DNA of 7,798 bases, taken from Akkermansiaceae bacterium. GTDB lineage: Bacteria; Verrucomicrobiota; Verrucomicrobiia; Verrucomicrobiales; Akkermansiaceae. Below, one piece after another: positions 1-6,903 of this stretch. The position numbers and the translations under genes are program-made. Location: the NCBI GenBank assembly GCA_023300205.1, contig JALZVD010000082.1, positions 1 to 7,798 of the forward strand. Direction: 5' to 3'. Under the pieces are notes generated by a model, which was not told the DNA's origin, searched no databases, and was given only the letters and a program-made list of their open reading frames with translations. Each line of letters opens with the position of its first letter. Position 1 is the first letter of the stretch.

Positions 1-2969
1 TCTGGCAGCTTCAGCTTCAGCTCATCATAAGTCTTTGTTGAATCTCTGATGAAACGACCAGCCATATCGTAAGCAATCTGCTTAGGCGCCTTACCATCAA
101 CGGCCTTACCATTTGTCCTAGTAAACTCAGCCGCTTTAGTTAGCGCCGGAATAGAGATCGCCCAGTCAGACTTATACCGAGTGTAAACTCCTGCATAGAT
201 CGCCAGAGCCTTAGACTTATTACCAGATTTCTCATATGACTTTGCCAGCAGCAGACTCACACGCGACTTATTCTTAGAAGAGAATCCCTCCTTATTATAA
301 AGGATCGCTTGAGCTGTAATCTCTGTCCAGTTCTCTTGCTTATTATAAACCTCAATAATATTATAGATCGCTCGCTCTCGCGTATCTCTTGCCACATCCT
401 TCGTTGCCAAAACATCCTTAAGAGTCTCAAGTGCCTGATTTTGCTCAGCGGAGTCATCACTCTTAGACAAGATACCAGCCTTTCCAAACTGAGCCTGCGT
501 CCGGAACTGATTCGTATTCCTACTAAGCACCTCTTCGTAATAAGGAAACGCCTTACGTGGATTACCCGTGTGATCAGCAATGAAATTAGCTAAACGCATG
601 AGAATGAAATCACTCAGCTCAGACTTCTCAAACCTCTTATCCATATCATTGAACATCGCTTCTATTCTCGCCTGAAGAAGCCCTACCTTATCAATAGAAG
701 CTTGATCTTCAGCCTTCTCAGCATCTTTAATCAGATCTTCATAAACCCCAATCACAGCAATGCGGAGTAACGCTTGCGCTCTCTTATCTCCGGCATCCAC
801 TCCTGGAAAATCTTCAAAGTGCGTCTTTAGCTGCTCAGCAGTCTTACCTGACTGGAGGTAATATTTACCGTAAGTATTAATGGCCTGCTCCATTCCTGGT
901 GCACGCTCTTGTTTAGCCATTTCAGAAATAACACCCTGGACATTTGAAAGCCCTTCCTCACCACGGCCTGCCGCCGTGAGAGCTGGCACTCCTGCTACCG
1001 CCACTTGTGTTTTATAAACAGAAGACTGTCGGTCCTTCCAGAACTCATCATAATAAGGAATAGCATCTTTAATGTTAGGATTAGGCTCTTTACCAGCCTT
1101 CTCCCCTCCATTAAGGGCCACCAACTTATAAAGTGCCTCTTCGGTTACAATATCAGCACCTTGTCTCTTAGATAACTCCAGAGCCTTTAAATAATAGTCA
1201 TTCGCTGGCTCTTTTTCACCCTTAGCTCTGTGTACATCACCTCGCAGTGCAAAAGAAATACCTTCCACTGAAGAAGAAGGAAACTCTCGCTCAATCTTAT
1301 CAAGGCTACCAATCGCCCCATCATAATCCTCCTCAGCAAAATAAGTATTCGCTCTATCAAACAATGCAAATGGTATATAGATGTTCTGATTAGGATCTGG
1401 ATAATCAGCTAAGAACTGATCAAGATAAATTGCCGCGTTATCCCAGTCCTCACGACGTGAATAGTTAGACGCCACAAAGTAACGCGCAGCAACCTTATAC
1501 TCACTCTCAGAATACATCTTCACATGCTTCTTAAGATGCTCATCTGCCTCATAAAATTTACCAAGATAGAACATAGAACCACCCAGAACATGAAGACAAA
1601 GATCATGCGGCTTCGTGTTTTCATCTAGTCCATCGATTAACTCAGATGAAACCTCATAAGCAACCTCATAATCTCCAGAATAAAAGAGAGAAATCAGCAT
1701 CATATTCTTCACTGAATCTGCATATTTACTACTTGGAAATTTCTTTAAGAACAAATGGCCAAACTTCTCAGTCTCCCTTACCTCACCTACCAGAGATGAT
1801 GTCCTCACTAAGTTATAAAGGTTATCTTCACGCCCTTTAGTCTTCGGATAATAAAGCTCCAATGACTTATAAGCGTTATAAGCACCTCTAGCATAACCCT
1901 CGCTTTCATGAGTGAATGCAAGAGAGCGTAATGCCAACAGTTCATGAGGCTCACCAGCAGTGATAGATTTCTGAATATGCTTAAGATCTCCCTGAATCTG
2001 ACCTACTGACTGAACCGCATTTCTATTTATAAAACTATCAGCCACTCCAGACCGCTTGTAACCGATCAAATCTTTATCAAAAACAGTAAGATCTTCCACC
2101 GTCTCAATAGTGCCTGGCATCAATCCATAAAGCGTAAATGCAGCATCAATCATATCTTTTGAAAAAGCCTCAGCCGCATACTTTCTGAAGAACGGAATGA
2201 ACTGATACATCTGGTATGGATCTAAAGTCAGAGCCCCACGGTTATTATTCACAAAATCCACCAACATCTTCTCTTTTTTCGTAACAATAGAAGCAGACGC
2301 AAAATCCTTAAACGCTGAAACAATCGCCGCATTAGGAACTCGCAACTTATCTTTGTTTTTAAGCGCAGTCTCATAATAAACCAAACCAGCAGCCAGCGCA
2401 GGCTTCTCTAACTTAAAATGACAAATTGCCATATTAATATTGTACATACCTAAATGATACGTATCAGCACCCCTCTTATCTGGATCTCTGTCAGCAAGAA
2501 ACTTTTTATAGTTCGCAATTGCTGGCTTATATTCTTTCAATGACTGCTCAGATTGCCCCAGATACAGCAGTGATTTAATGAAATAAAGATTCTCTCCCTT
2601 CTTATCAGTAGGAAACTTCCTACACATCTGGAAGGATTCCTTAGCCGCAGCATAAAGCTTATTTGCCTGCTCCACATTTTTATCCCCGCCAGCAGAAGCC
2701 ACCTTCTTAGCAAGCTGTAACTCTGTATAACCTTTATTGTAATAGATAATGCCAAACTTACCTCCGAATTGGCCTTTACCCGTCTCTCCATTCTCCTTGA
2801 TTACTTTATCAAATAATCCTTTCGCTTTTACCCAGTCCTTTTCCTGCATTGCTCCGATCGCAGCAGGCATATCTTCGCCGATACCTGCATTTGCAATCTG
2901 CGGAATCACTCCCACAAGGGCCGAGCTAGCCAGCGTGAACGCCAGCGTAATTGATTTTCTCTTTTTCAT
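1..2969 (-). CDS. Very long exported TPR-repeat protein of an ExbB/ExbD operon (C-terminus beyond the window)
   Basis: An open frame runs from ATG at 2969 to the left edge without a stop, giving 989 complete codons; the end lies outside the window. Residues 1-28 form a signal peptide: basic MKKRK, a hydrophobic core, and an ANA|G signal peptidase I site, so the mature protein should be periplasmic. The rest is almost all helical-repeat sequence of TPR type. Clear units lie near residues 32-60, 495-530 (DNAAIYLDQFLADYP), 531-562 (YDGAIGSLDKIEREFP), 570-600 and 901-935 (KALAIYAGVYTRY). No catalytic domain or transmembrane segment is visible after the signal peptide. It is the last visible gene of the exb operon, 152 nt after the second exbD. 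TPR arrays usually bind proteins, so a scaffold or coupling role for the motor is inferred, comparable in idea to CpoB in Tol-Pal operons. No strong Shine-Dalgarno precedes the start. The TPR call is firm; the function is unknown. Confidence 0.9.
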   Translation of the reverse strand, partial: MKKRKSITLAFTLASSALVGVIPQIANAGIGEDMPAAIGAMQEKDWVKAKGLFDKVIKENGETGKGQFGGKFGIIYYNKGYTELQLAKKVASAGGDKNVEQANKLYAAAKESFQMCRKFPTDKKGENLYFIKSLLYLGQSEQSLKEYKPAIANYKKFLADRDPDKRGADTYHLGMYNINMAICHFKLEKPALAAGLVYYETALKNKDKLRVPNAAIVSAFKDFASASIVTKKEKMLVDFVNNNRGALTLDPYQMYQFIPFFRKYAAEAFSKDMIDAAFTLYGLMPGTIETVEDLTVFDKDLIGYKRSGVADSFINRNAVQSVGQIQGDLKHIQKSITAGEPHELLALRSLAFTHESEGYARGAYNAYKSLELYYPKTKGREDNLYNLVRTSSLVGEVRETEKFGHLFLKKFPSSKYADSVKNMMLISLFYSGDYEVAYEVSSELIDGLDENTKPHDLCLHVLGGSMFYLGKFYEADEHLKKHVKMYSESEYKVAARYFVASNYSRREDWDNAAIYLDQFLADYPDPNQNIYIPFALFDRANTYFAEEDYDGAIGSLDKIEREFPSSSVEGISFALRGDVHRAKGEKEPANDYYLKALELSKRQGADIVTEEALYKLVALNGGEKAGKEPNPNIKDAIPYYDEFWKDRQSSVYKTQVAVAGVPALTAAGRGEEGLSNVQGVISEMAKQERAPGMEQAINTYGKYYLQSGKTAEQLKTHFEDFPGVDAGDKRAQALLRIAVIGVYEDLIKDAEKAEDQASIDKVGLLQARIEAMFNDMDKRFEKSELSDFILMRLANFIADHTGNPRKAFPYYEEVLSRNTNQFRTQAQFGKAGILSKSDDSAEQNQALETLKDVLATKDVARDTRERAIYNIIEVYNKQENWTEITAQAILYNKEGFSSKNKSRVSLLLAKSYEKSGNKSKALAIYAGVYTRYKSDWAISIPALTKAAEFTRTNGKAVDGKAPKQIAYDMAGRFIRDSTKTYDELKLKLP

Positions 2970-3121
2970 AGCTTTTAAATTTCTTTATTACAATACGTTA
3001 TTCATTAAGGTAGCGGAAGGACGACTCTCCATGGAAAGACGTCCTTCTCAGACTTCGTTTCTGCAGTTTAAAACGTCTATCTCTGCCAAAACATTAGGTT
3101 AAATTTGTTTTTTCGTTAATC
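2970..3121 (-). other. Structured 152-nt spacer between exbD2 and the TPR gene, with a strong hairpin
   Basis: Two stem-loops lie in tandem. The stronger pairs GAAGGACG (3016-3023) with CGTCCTTC (3040-3047), all eight bases, and continues after one mismatch into a second near-perfect stem closing on a CATG loop. A weaker one pairs CGTTT (3056-3060) with AAACG (3071-3075), with AGA/TCT (3050-3052, 3076-3078) beyond a small bulge. No run of U follows the strong stem on the minus-strand transcript, so it is not a standard terminator. It ends 46 nt before the TPR start codon. A role in RNA processing, stability or partial attenuation between the motor genes and the TPR gene is inferred. The hairpin itself is certain as sequence. 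Confidence 0.6.
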
Positions 3122-3589
3122 CTATTTAGCACCCATCGAGAAAGTGACACTATTGATCCCCGCCCCCCTCAGACAGTTCAAAACATCCATAGCCGTTTGT
3201 TGATCTACTAATGGATCAATAAACAACTGAACTAGTGGCTTCGTATCATTAGATTTTGCTAAGTTACTATAAGTCACAAGACTCTCTAACAGTAACGGCA
3301 GTCTACGTCGCTCACCTTCCACAGAAGTATCAAGTGTCTCAGACTTATTCACCACCACTGAAAATCCTGAACCTGTTTTCTTAACCGCAATAAGCATCGG
3401 CTCTATCTCCAAAGGAGCATCGGACTTCTGACTCGACGGCAAGGTCATCGGTAGATCCTGCTCACGTGGCTGAATCGTAGAAGTCACCAAGAAATAGATA
3501 AGGAGGAGGAAACAAACATCAATCAATGATGAAATATCCAACGCTGGTTCATCGTCTTCCAGCATCAAGCCTTTTTTGCGTCTAGCCAT
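3122..3589 (-). CDS. exbD: ExbD/TolR-family biopolymer transport protein, second copy
   Basis: This 155-residue protein has the usual length and layout of ExbD/TolR: a short basic cytoplasmic N-terminus (MARRKK), one transmembrane helix at about residues 20-40, and a periplasmic domain ending in a sheet-like GINSVTFSMGAK. The proton-carrying aspartate of the family is D24, in the context LDISSLIDVCFLLLIYFLV. ExbD works with ExbB as a proton-driven motor in the inner membrane, moving energy to a periplasmic partner. It starts 56 nt after the first exbD and differs from it strongly outside the membrane helix, so this is an old paralogue and not a recent duplicate. The start is chosen because MARRKK places the basic end correctly before the helix; no Shine-Dalgarno is present. 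ExbD and TolR cannot be separated by sequence alone here. Confidence 0.93.
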   Translation of the reverse strand: MARRKKGLMLEDDEPALDISSLIDVCFLLLIYFLVTSTIQPREQDLPMTLPSSQKSDAPLEIEPMLIAVKKTGSGFSVVVNKSETLDTSVEGERRRLPLLLESLVTYSNLAKSNDTKPLVQLFIDPLVDQQTAMDVLNCLRGAGINSVTFSMGAK

Positions 3590-3645
3590 AATTTAATTGA
3601 GTAAAGTTGGTTAATAATAGTGTTTGATTTAGAAAATAAATGAGA

Positions 3646-4116
3646 CTACTCAGCTGCAAATGGATAAACCGAAAAGATAATCTGGTTCACTCCAGCACGA
3701 GCTGCTCCTGCAATAGCTGTTTGTGAAAATTCAAAAAGAGCTTTCTTATCACCTCGTAAATGAAGCTTCGGAGTGTATTCAGTAGATAACGATTTTATAC
3801 GTTTCACTTCTGCCTCCACGTAATCTGCGATGTCATCTTCACTTGTCATCTTTGCATCTGCGTCATTGAAGTTCAGCTTATAATATTCTTCCTCGCCCCT
3901 CACATTGATCACGATCCTGCCGTTCTTATCTTCAGCTGCAGTAGAATTAAATGCTACTGCAGGCTTCACTGATGGATCCATCTTTACGATCATTGGTGAA
4001 GACACAACAATGAAGAAGATCAATAGCAAGAATACCATGTCAATCATTGGTGACATGTCCATTTCAGCTTCTTTTTCTTCTTTGGCGTTTAACGCCCTAA
4101 GTTTATCTGATGCCAT
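3646..4116 (-). CDS. exbD: ExbD/TolR-family biopolymer transport protein, first copy
   Basis: This 156-residue protein is a member of the ExbD/TolR family. The N-terminal cytoplasmic stretch is charged (AKEEKEAEMD) and leads into MSPMIDMVFLLLIFFIVV, where D26 is the conserved membrane aspartate used for proton conduction. One helix spans about residues 24-42. The periplasmic part (about 45-156) is rich in acidic residues and ends in QIIFSVYPFAAE, matching the terminal strand typical of the family. It lies 77 nt after exbB and 56 nt before the second exbD on the same strand, so all three are probably on one transcript. Compared with the second copy it has an acidic rather than basic N-terminus and a different periplasmic surface, which suggests the two either form a mixed motor or bind different partners. 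No Shine-Dalgarno is visible before the ATG. Confidence 0.93.
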   Translation of the reverse strand: MASDKLRALNAKEEKEAEMDMSPMIDMVFLLLIFFIVVSSPMIVKMDPSVKPAVAFNSTAAEDKNGRIVINVRGEEEYYKLNFNDADAKMTSEDDIADYVEAEVKRIKSLSTEYTPKLHLRGDKKALFEFSQTAIAGAARAGVNQIIFSVYPFAAE

Positions 4117-4149
4117 AATTTCAAGAGTAATTTAGGTTATGGGAATAGA

Positions 4150-4177
4150 TCAGAGGTACGCTCCTTCAGACCTCTGA
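4150..4177 (-). other. Intercistronic hairpin between exbB and the first exbD
   Basis: A perfect 8-bp inverted repeat, TCAGAGGT (4150-4157) and ACCTCTGA (4170-4177), encloses a 12-nt loop in the 77-nt gap between the exbB stop and the exbD start. The transcript has no U-tract after the stem, so complete termination is unlikely. Such hairpins often protect the upstream message from 3' exonucleases and allow ExbB to be made in excess over ExbD, which suits the known stoichiometry of the complex. That role is inference. Confidence 0.55.
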
Positions 4178-4193
4178 CCCTTCTAATCATACT

Positions 4194-4976
4194 TTAAACG
4201 GCTAGACCTTCTGGAATCTTAGCAAGTTGCGCATCACCATTCACAGTCTGCACAGATGCATTAAGTAGCTCTTCTGCAGATTGATTGCACTCAGCAACAA
4301 GAGCTTGATAACGCCCCTTAAAATAGAAGTAAGCAAATACAGCCAGAATCGCAACGATGAGACCCCACATAGTAGTAAGTAGTGCAATTGAAATCTGACC
4401 CGCAAGTGCCGCTGGATCCGCATCACCATCTTCAAGTTTCGCGAATGCCCCAATCATTCCGAATACTGTTCCGAATAGTCCTAACATCGGCGCTGCCTGT
4501 GCCACCAGTGATATCAGATTAATCCAAACCATGTTCTTTCTTCCTTCATTGATAGAAAAGTCTGCCATTGAATCTTCAACGCCATCTCTACCTAAATCTT
4601 CAGGACGAGTAGCATCCACATTTGGAAGTGCATAAGCCATCATCCTACCCAGATAAGAAGGGTGTGATGCAGAAAGCTCAATCGCTGATCTCACACGGCA
4701 ATTCACCATGTGATCTAAAAGCGCTCCCTTGAGATCATCAGGGCAGTATTTTGCTTTCGAAAGATTAATAAAATTGAACACCGTCAGACCGATCAAAGAG
4801 ATAAGACCGAACGCTACGATGAATATCGTAAGAGGACCACCATCCAAGAGGTAAGCGTCAAGAGCACTTTTCTTTGGCTTTGCTGCTTCTTCAGCTAGAA
4901 GTGGCGCTGATGAAAGTAGAATTGTTGATAGTGTGATGCCTGCAGTTTTTAGCGGGCTAGTAGCTAGATAGTTCAT
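4194..4976 (-). CDS. exbB: ExbB/TolQ/MotA-family proton channel protein
   Basis: This 260-residue inner-membrane protein is the stator-like partner of ExbD. It begins with a signal-peptide-like hydrophobic stretch (residues 11-28, ending LLA|EE). Three transmembrane helices of the MotA/TolQ/ExbB domain follow at about 48-72, 150-178 and 195-219. The family signature is plain: APMLGLFGTVFGMIG at 162-176 in the second helix and the ALLTTMWGLIVAI segment at 198-210 in the third. The loop between helices 1 and 2 is cytoplasmic and charged, as expected. It is the first gene of the apparent operon exbB-exbD-exbD-TPR. The upstream spacer is AT-rich and probably holds the promoter, but there is no Shine-Dalgarno. 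An extra N-terminal signal-like segment occurs in some long ExbB proteins and is absent from the short TolQ type, which favours ExbB over TolQ. Confidence 0.95.
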   Translation of the reverse strand: MNYLATSPLKTAGITLSTILLSSAPLLAEEAAKPKKSALDAYLLDGGPLTIFIVAFGLISLIGLTVFNFINLSKAKYCPDDLKGALLDHMVNCRVRSAIELSASHPSYLGRMMAYALPNVDATRPEDLGRDGVEDSMADFSINEGRKNMVWINLISLVAQAAPMLGLFGTVFGMIGAFAKLEDGDADPAALAGQISIALLTTMWGLIVAILAVFAYFYFKGRYQALVAECNQSAEELLNASVQTVNGDAQLAKIPEGLAV

Positions 4977-5158
4977 GATGTTATAATCGAGTATATATTG
5001 GTGTGTGTTACTAGTATTAATAGATTTCTCATTCTGCGAATCTAACGCATCTAGTAAAGAAGCATTTTAAGAAAAATCATCTCAACACATCTCTTCAGCT
5101 AAAGAAATAAACTAGAAAACATTTAAAATGCATGACTTAGGACAATCTAAATCTTAAT
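4977..5158. promoter_or_regulatory. AT-rich spacer upstream of exbB, likely holding its promoter
   Basis: No coding frame is supported here. On the minus strand two -10-like hexamers precede exbB: TATACT (4995-4990) and TATAAC (4985-4980). Neither has a convincing -35 box at normal spacing, so no promoter can be fixed. A perfect 9-bp inverted repeat, GCATTTTAA (5062-5070) and TTAAAATGC (5123-5131), is separated by 52 bases. No Fur-box-like palindrome was found, which gives no support for iron control. Confidence 0.3.
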
Positions 5159-5198
5159 AAAAAAAATAAATCTGTCTGATCAATCAATAATTCAGATT
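5159..5198 (-). terminator. Probable intrinsic terminator of the rhodanese-domain gene
   Basis: On the minus-strand transcript AATCTG (5198-5193) can pair with CAGATT (5174-5169), and the stem is followed after UA by eight U residues (5166-5159). It sits about 46 nt after the stop codon of the rhodanese-domain gene and before the exbB spacer, the expected place. The stem is short and poor in G+C and the loop is long, so efficiency is uncertain. Confidence 0.5.
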
Positions 5199-5244
5199 AC
5201 TACAGTTATCTTAAACCTCAATAGCTTTACCTAGTGTAGACAAA

Positions 5245-5820
5245 TTACATTTCTAATCGATAGCGAGACACACTCTTGTCCACCTCTCGACTCCATCCGT
5301 CAATCCCACCAACAAGAGCATAAACATGCTTCATCTCATGCCCTATAAACCAAGCACAGGTATCTATAGAACTCTTTCCCGTATGATCATAGATCACAAT
5401 AACAAGATTCTCTGACCTATCCCACTGCCCAAACACTTCCTGCTGAAGCTCCTGAGTCATGAAAAAAGAACCCGGAATAGACACTGCTTCATGCTCCTCT
5501 CTAGTCCTTGTGTCTATGAACCTAACCTCTACTCCCTTTTCCATCATCTCCTTCACCTCTAACGGATCAATAAGCATCTTCTTATCTTCTTCATGGCTAT
5601 TAAGAAGATGTCCAATCACCTCTTCAGCTGAAATCTCGTTCCTATCACAAACACGAATAAGCTCCTCGTCATCTTGATAAGCACAAGAACTACACCCTCC
5701 AATATGATACCTTGCAAAAAGCGCTCGCCGACCTCCCGGAAAAAGAGCCGTAATTTCACCCATCGTTGTCCGCTCATCAATCTTAACTACATCTTTAGAG
5801 TCCTCCATGAATGCTCTCAT
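5245..5820 (-). CDS. CxxC (DUF1858-like) redox domain fused to a cysteine-less rhodanese domain
   Basis: This 191-residue protein has no signal peptide or membrane segment, so it is probably cytoplasmic. Residues about 14-75 resemble the DUF1858 / hybrid-cluster-associated disulfide domain: TMGEITALFPGGRRALF, then GGCSSC with cysteines 43 and 46, then a helical end ISAEEVIGHLLN. Residues about 84-185 are a rhodanese domain: FIDTRTREEHEAVSIPGS at 101-118 and the closing ALVGGIDGW at 168-176. The active-site loop, normally C-x-x-G-x-R-S, reads D145-H-T-G-K-S-S, so the sulfur-carrying cysteine and the arginine are both lost. Sulfurtransferase activity is therefore unlikely; a binding or sensing role is inferred. 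The start may be M1 (5820) or M5 (5808); the second has a GAGAG a few bases upstream. It is divergent from pssA and ends before a probable terminator. Confidence 0.85.
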   Translation of the reverse strand: MRAFMEDSKDVVKIDERTTMGEITALFPGGRRALFARYHIGGCSSCAYQDDEELIRVCDRNEISAEEVIGHLLNSHEEDKKMLIDPLEVKEMMEKGVEVRFIDTRTREEHEAVSIPGSFFMTQELQQEVFGQWDRSENLVIVIYDHTGKSSIDTCAWFIGHEMKHVYALVGGIDGWSREVDKSVSRYRLEM

Positions 5821-5864
5821 ACATCGGCTAAGTCAAATTTTCCACTGTTTCTTTCTACCAAATT
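5821..5864. promoter_or_regulatory. Short divergent intergenic region between the rhodanese-domain gene and pssA
   Basis: Only 44 bp separate the two outward-facing start codons, or 62 to 74 bp if the later starts are used. Any promoters must overlap each other or extend into the coding sequences. The minus strand contains TTGACT, a good -35-like hexamer, but no matching -10 box was found outside the gene. Promoter elements are not assigned. Confidence 0.3.
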
Positions 5865-6803
5865 ATGCTCACCTTCCATAGCATGAGCGACCAACCATCT
5901 CACAATCCGGTAAAATCCCAAACCAATCAACCGGAAGAAGTATCATCCAGCCTGTCTGATAATACTCTAACAACTGATTACTCTCACTTAGAACCTAAGA
6001 TATACTTGCTGCCTAATCTAATGACAGCAGGCAATCTGCTCTGTGGCTTCCTCGCTGTCCTATCCATATTTAAAGGAATGCATGGAGAAATAACAGGCGC
6101 CTCACTAACAGAAATCCATAACTTCTATGAAAAAGCAATCTTCTTCATCTTCGGCTCATGCATCTTTGACCTACTAGACGGCAGACTAGCCAGACTAGGT
6201 GGACAAGAATCCCCATTTGGAAGAGAATTCGACTCCATCGCAGATGTCATCTCATTCGGCATGGCACCAGCATTACTCGTCTCTAAAGCCGTACTATTCA
6301 ATCTCCCAGCTGAAATCGAATGGATCGGCTGGGCTGTTTCATTTTCCTACCTACTCTGCGGAGCCATGCGCTTGGCTCGCTTTAACTGCCTCGCTGCTAT
6401 CCCTGAGAGAGAAGGCGAAGATAGAAATACAGACTTCCTCGGCATCCCTATCCCAATGGCAGCAGGCTTCATCGCCTCACTCACCTTCCTACTATCTAAC
6501 TTCTACGAGGTAGGTAAAGACCTCGGCGCATGGAACTATATCCTAGTTGGCGTCATGATCGGCCTCTCCATACTTATGATAAGTAATGTCCGCTACCCTA
6601 GCTTTAAAAAAGTCGACTGGCGCACCAAAGGATCAGTCTGGAGCATTCTACTTGTCACATTGAGTGTCGGCTTACTCTTTAACCCTACCACACGCTGGTA
6701 CACTCCATCAGTCATCTTCACTCTCTACTTAATATACGGCCTCATACGCCCTCTCCTCTCTAAAAAAATGCGCCATTCACTAAGCGAGAAAATTGGGGGA
6801 TAA
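5865..6803 (+). CDS. pssA: CDP-diacylglycerol-serine O-phosphatidyltransferase (phosphatidylserine synthase)
   Basis: The enzyme transfers the phosphatidyl group of CDP-diacylglycerol to L-serine, giving phosphatidylserine and CMP, the first committed step to phosphatidylethanolamine. The CDP-alcohol phosphatidyltransferase signature D-G-x2-A-R-x8-G-x3-D-x3-D is complete: D105, G106, A109, R110, G119, D123, D127. LPNLMTAGNLLCGFLAV (49-65) just before it and FLGIPIPMAAG (191-201) after it are typical of the PssA subgroup and separate it from PgsA. Several hydrophobic helices (about 52-68, 90-103, 133-147, 152-170, 196-212, 225-240, 258-272, 282-296) fit an integral inner-membrane enzyme. At 312 residues it is longer than the compact PssA forms; the first 40 residues are polar and unconserved. 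The start may be M1 (5865) or, more plausibly, M7 (5883, MSDQPSHN); neither has a Shine-Dalgarno. The amidase gene follows after 100 bp. Confidence 0.93.
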   Translation: MLTFHSMSDQPSHNPVKSQTNQPEEVSSSLSDNTLTTDYSHLEPKIYLLPNLMTAGNLLCGFLAVLSIFKGMHGEITGASLTEIHNFYEKAIFFIFGSCIFDLLDGRLARLGGQESPFGREFDSIADVISFGMAPALLVSKAVLFNLPAEIEWIGWAVSFSYLLCGAMRLARFNCLAAIPEREGEDRNTDFLGIPIPMAAGFIASLTFLLSNFYEVGKDLGAWNYILVGVMIGLSILMISNVRYPSFKKVDWRTKGSVWSILLVTLSVGLLFNPTTRWYTPSVIFTLYLIYGLIRPLLSKKMRHSLSEKIGG

Positions 6804-6867
6804 AACCTCCCATAAATTGTTAGTCCATACTAACCAACAGATTATTTCATTCTCTAACGAGAAATAA
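6791..6867 (+). other. Cluster of small hairpins between pssA and the amidase gene
   Basis: Three potential stem-loops follow one another. GGGGG (6795-6799) with CTCCC (6807-6811) spans the pssA stop codon. GTTAGT (6819-6824) pairs perfectly with ACTAAC (6829-6834) over a 4-base loop. TTCTC (6850-6854) pairs with GAGAA (6859-6863) over TAAC, with TTAT/ATAA outside a bulge. None is followed by a run of T, so none is a standard terminator and read-through from pssA into the amidase gene remains possible. Biological meaning is not established. Confidence 0.35.
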
Positions 6868-6903
6868 CTTCCCCTAAAAGCCATTAAGAGTTATATTACA
6901 CAT

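Noticed and set aside
257..593. Open frames on both strands within the TPR gene (257-580 minus, 309-593 plus)
   Set aside because: Both overlap the uninterrupted TPR frame and have low-complexity composition rich in Arg, Leu and Ser, typical of out-of-frame reading.
2749..3102. 117-codon plus-strand open frame over the TPR gene start and its leader
   Set aside because: It lies opposite the signal peptide and first repeats of a clear TPR protein and has no recognisable domain; its hydrophobic look mirrors the opposite strand.
3905..4135. 76-codon plus-strand open frame antisense to exbD
   Set aside because: Fully opposite the membrane helix of a certain ExbD; no family features.
4241..4453. 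70-codon minus-strand frame inside exbB
   Set aside because: Out-of-frame within a gene with clear ExbB signatures.
4977..5244. Fur box or other iron-control site upstream of exbB
   Set aside because: No GATAATGATAATCATTATC-like palindrome was found, so iron regulation is not supported from sequence.
5459..5886. Plus-strand frames opposite the rhodanese-domain gene (5459-5677 and 5674-5886)
   Set aside because: Antisense to a protein with two recognisable domains; Ser-rich composition reflects the opposite strand.
6199..6513. 104-codon plus-strand frame inside pssA
   Set aside because: Overlaps the CDP-alcohol phosphatidyltransferase signature in another frame and has no independent support.
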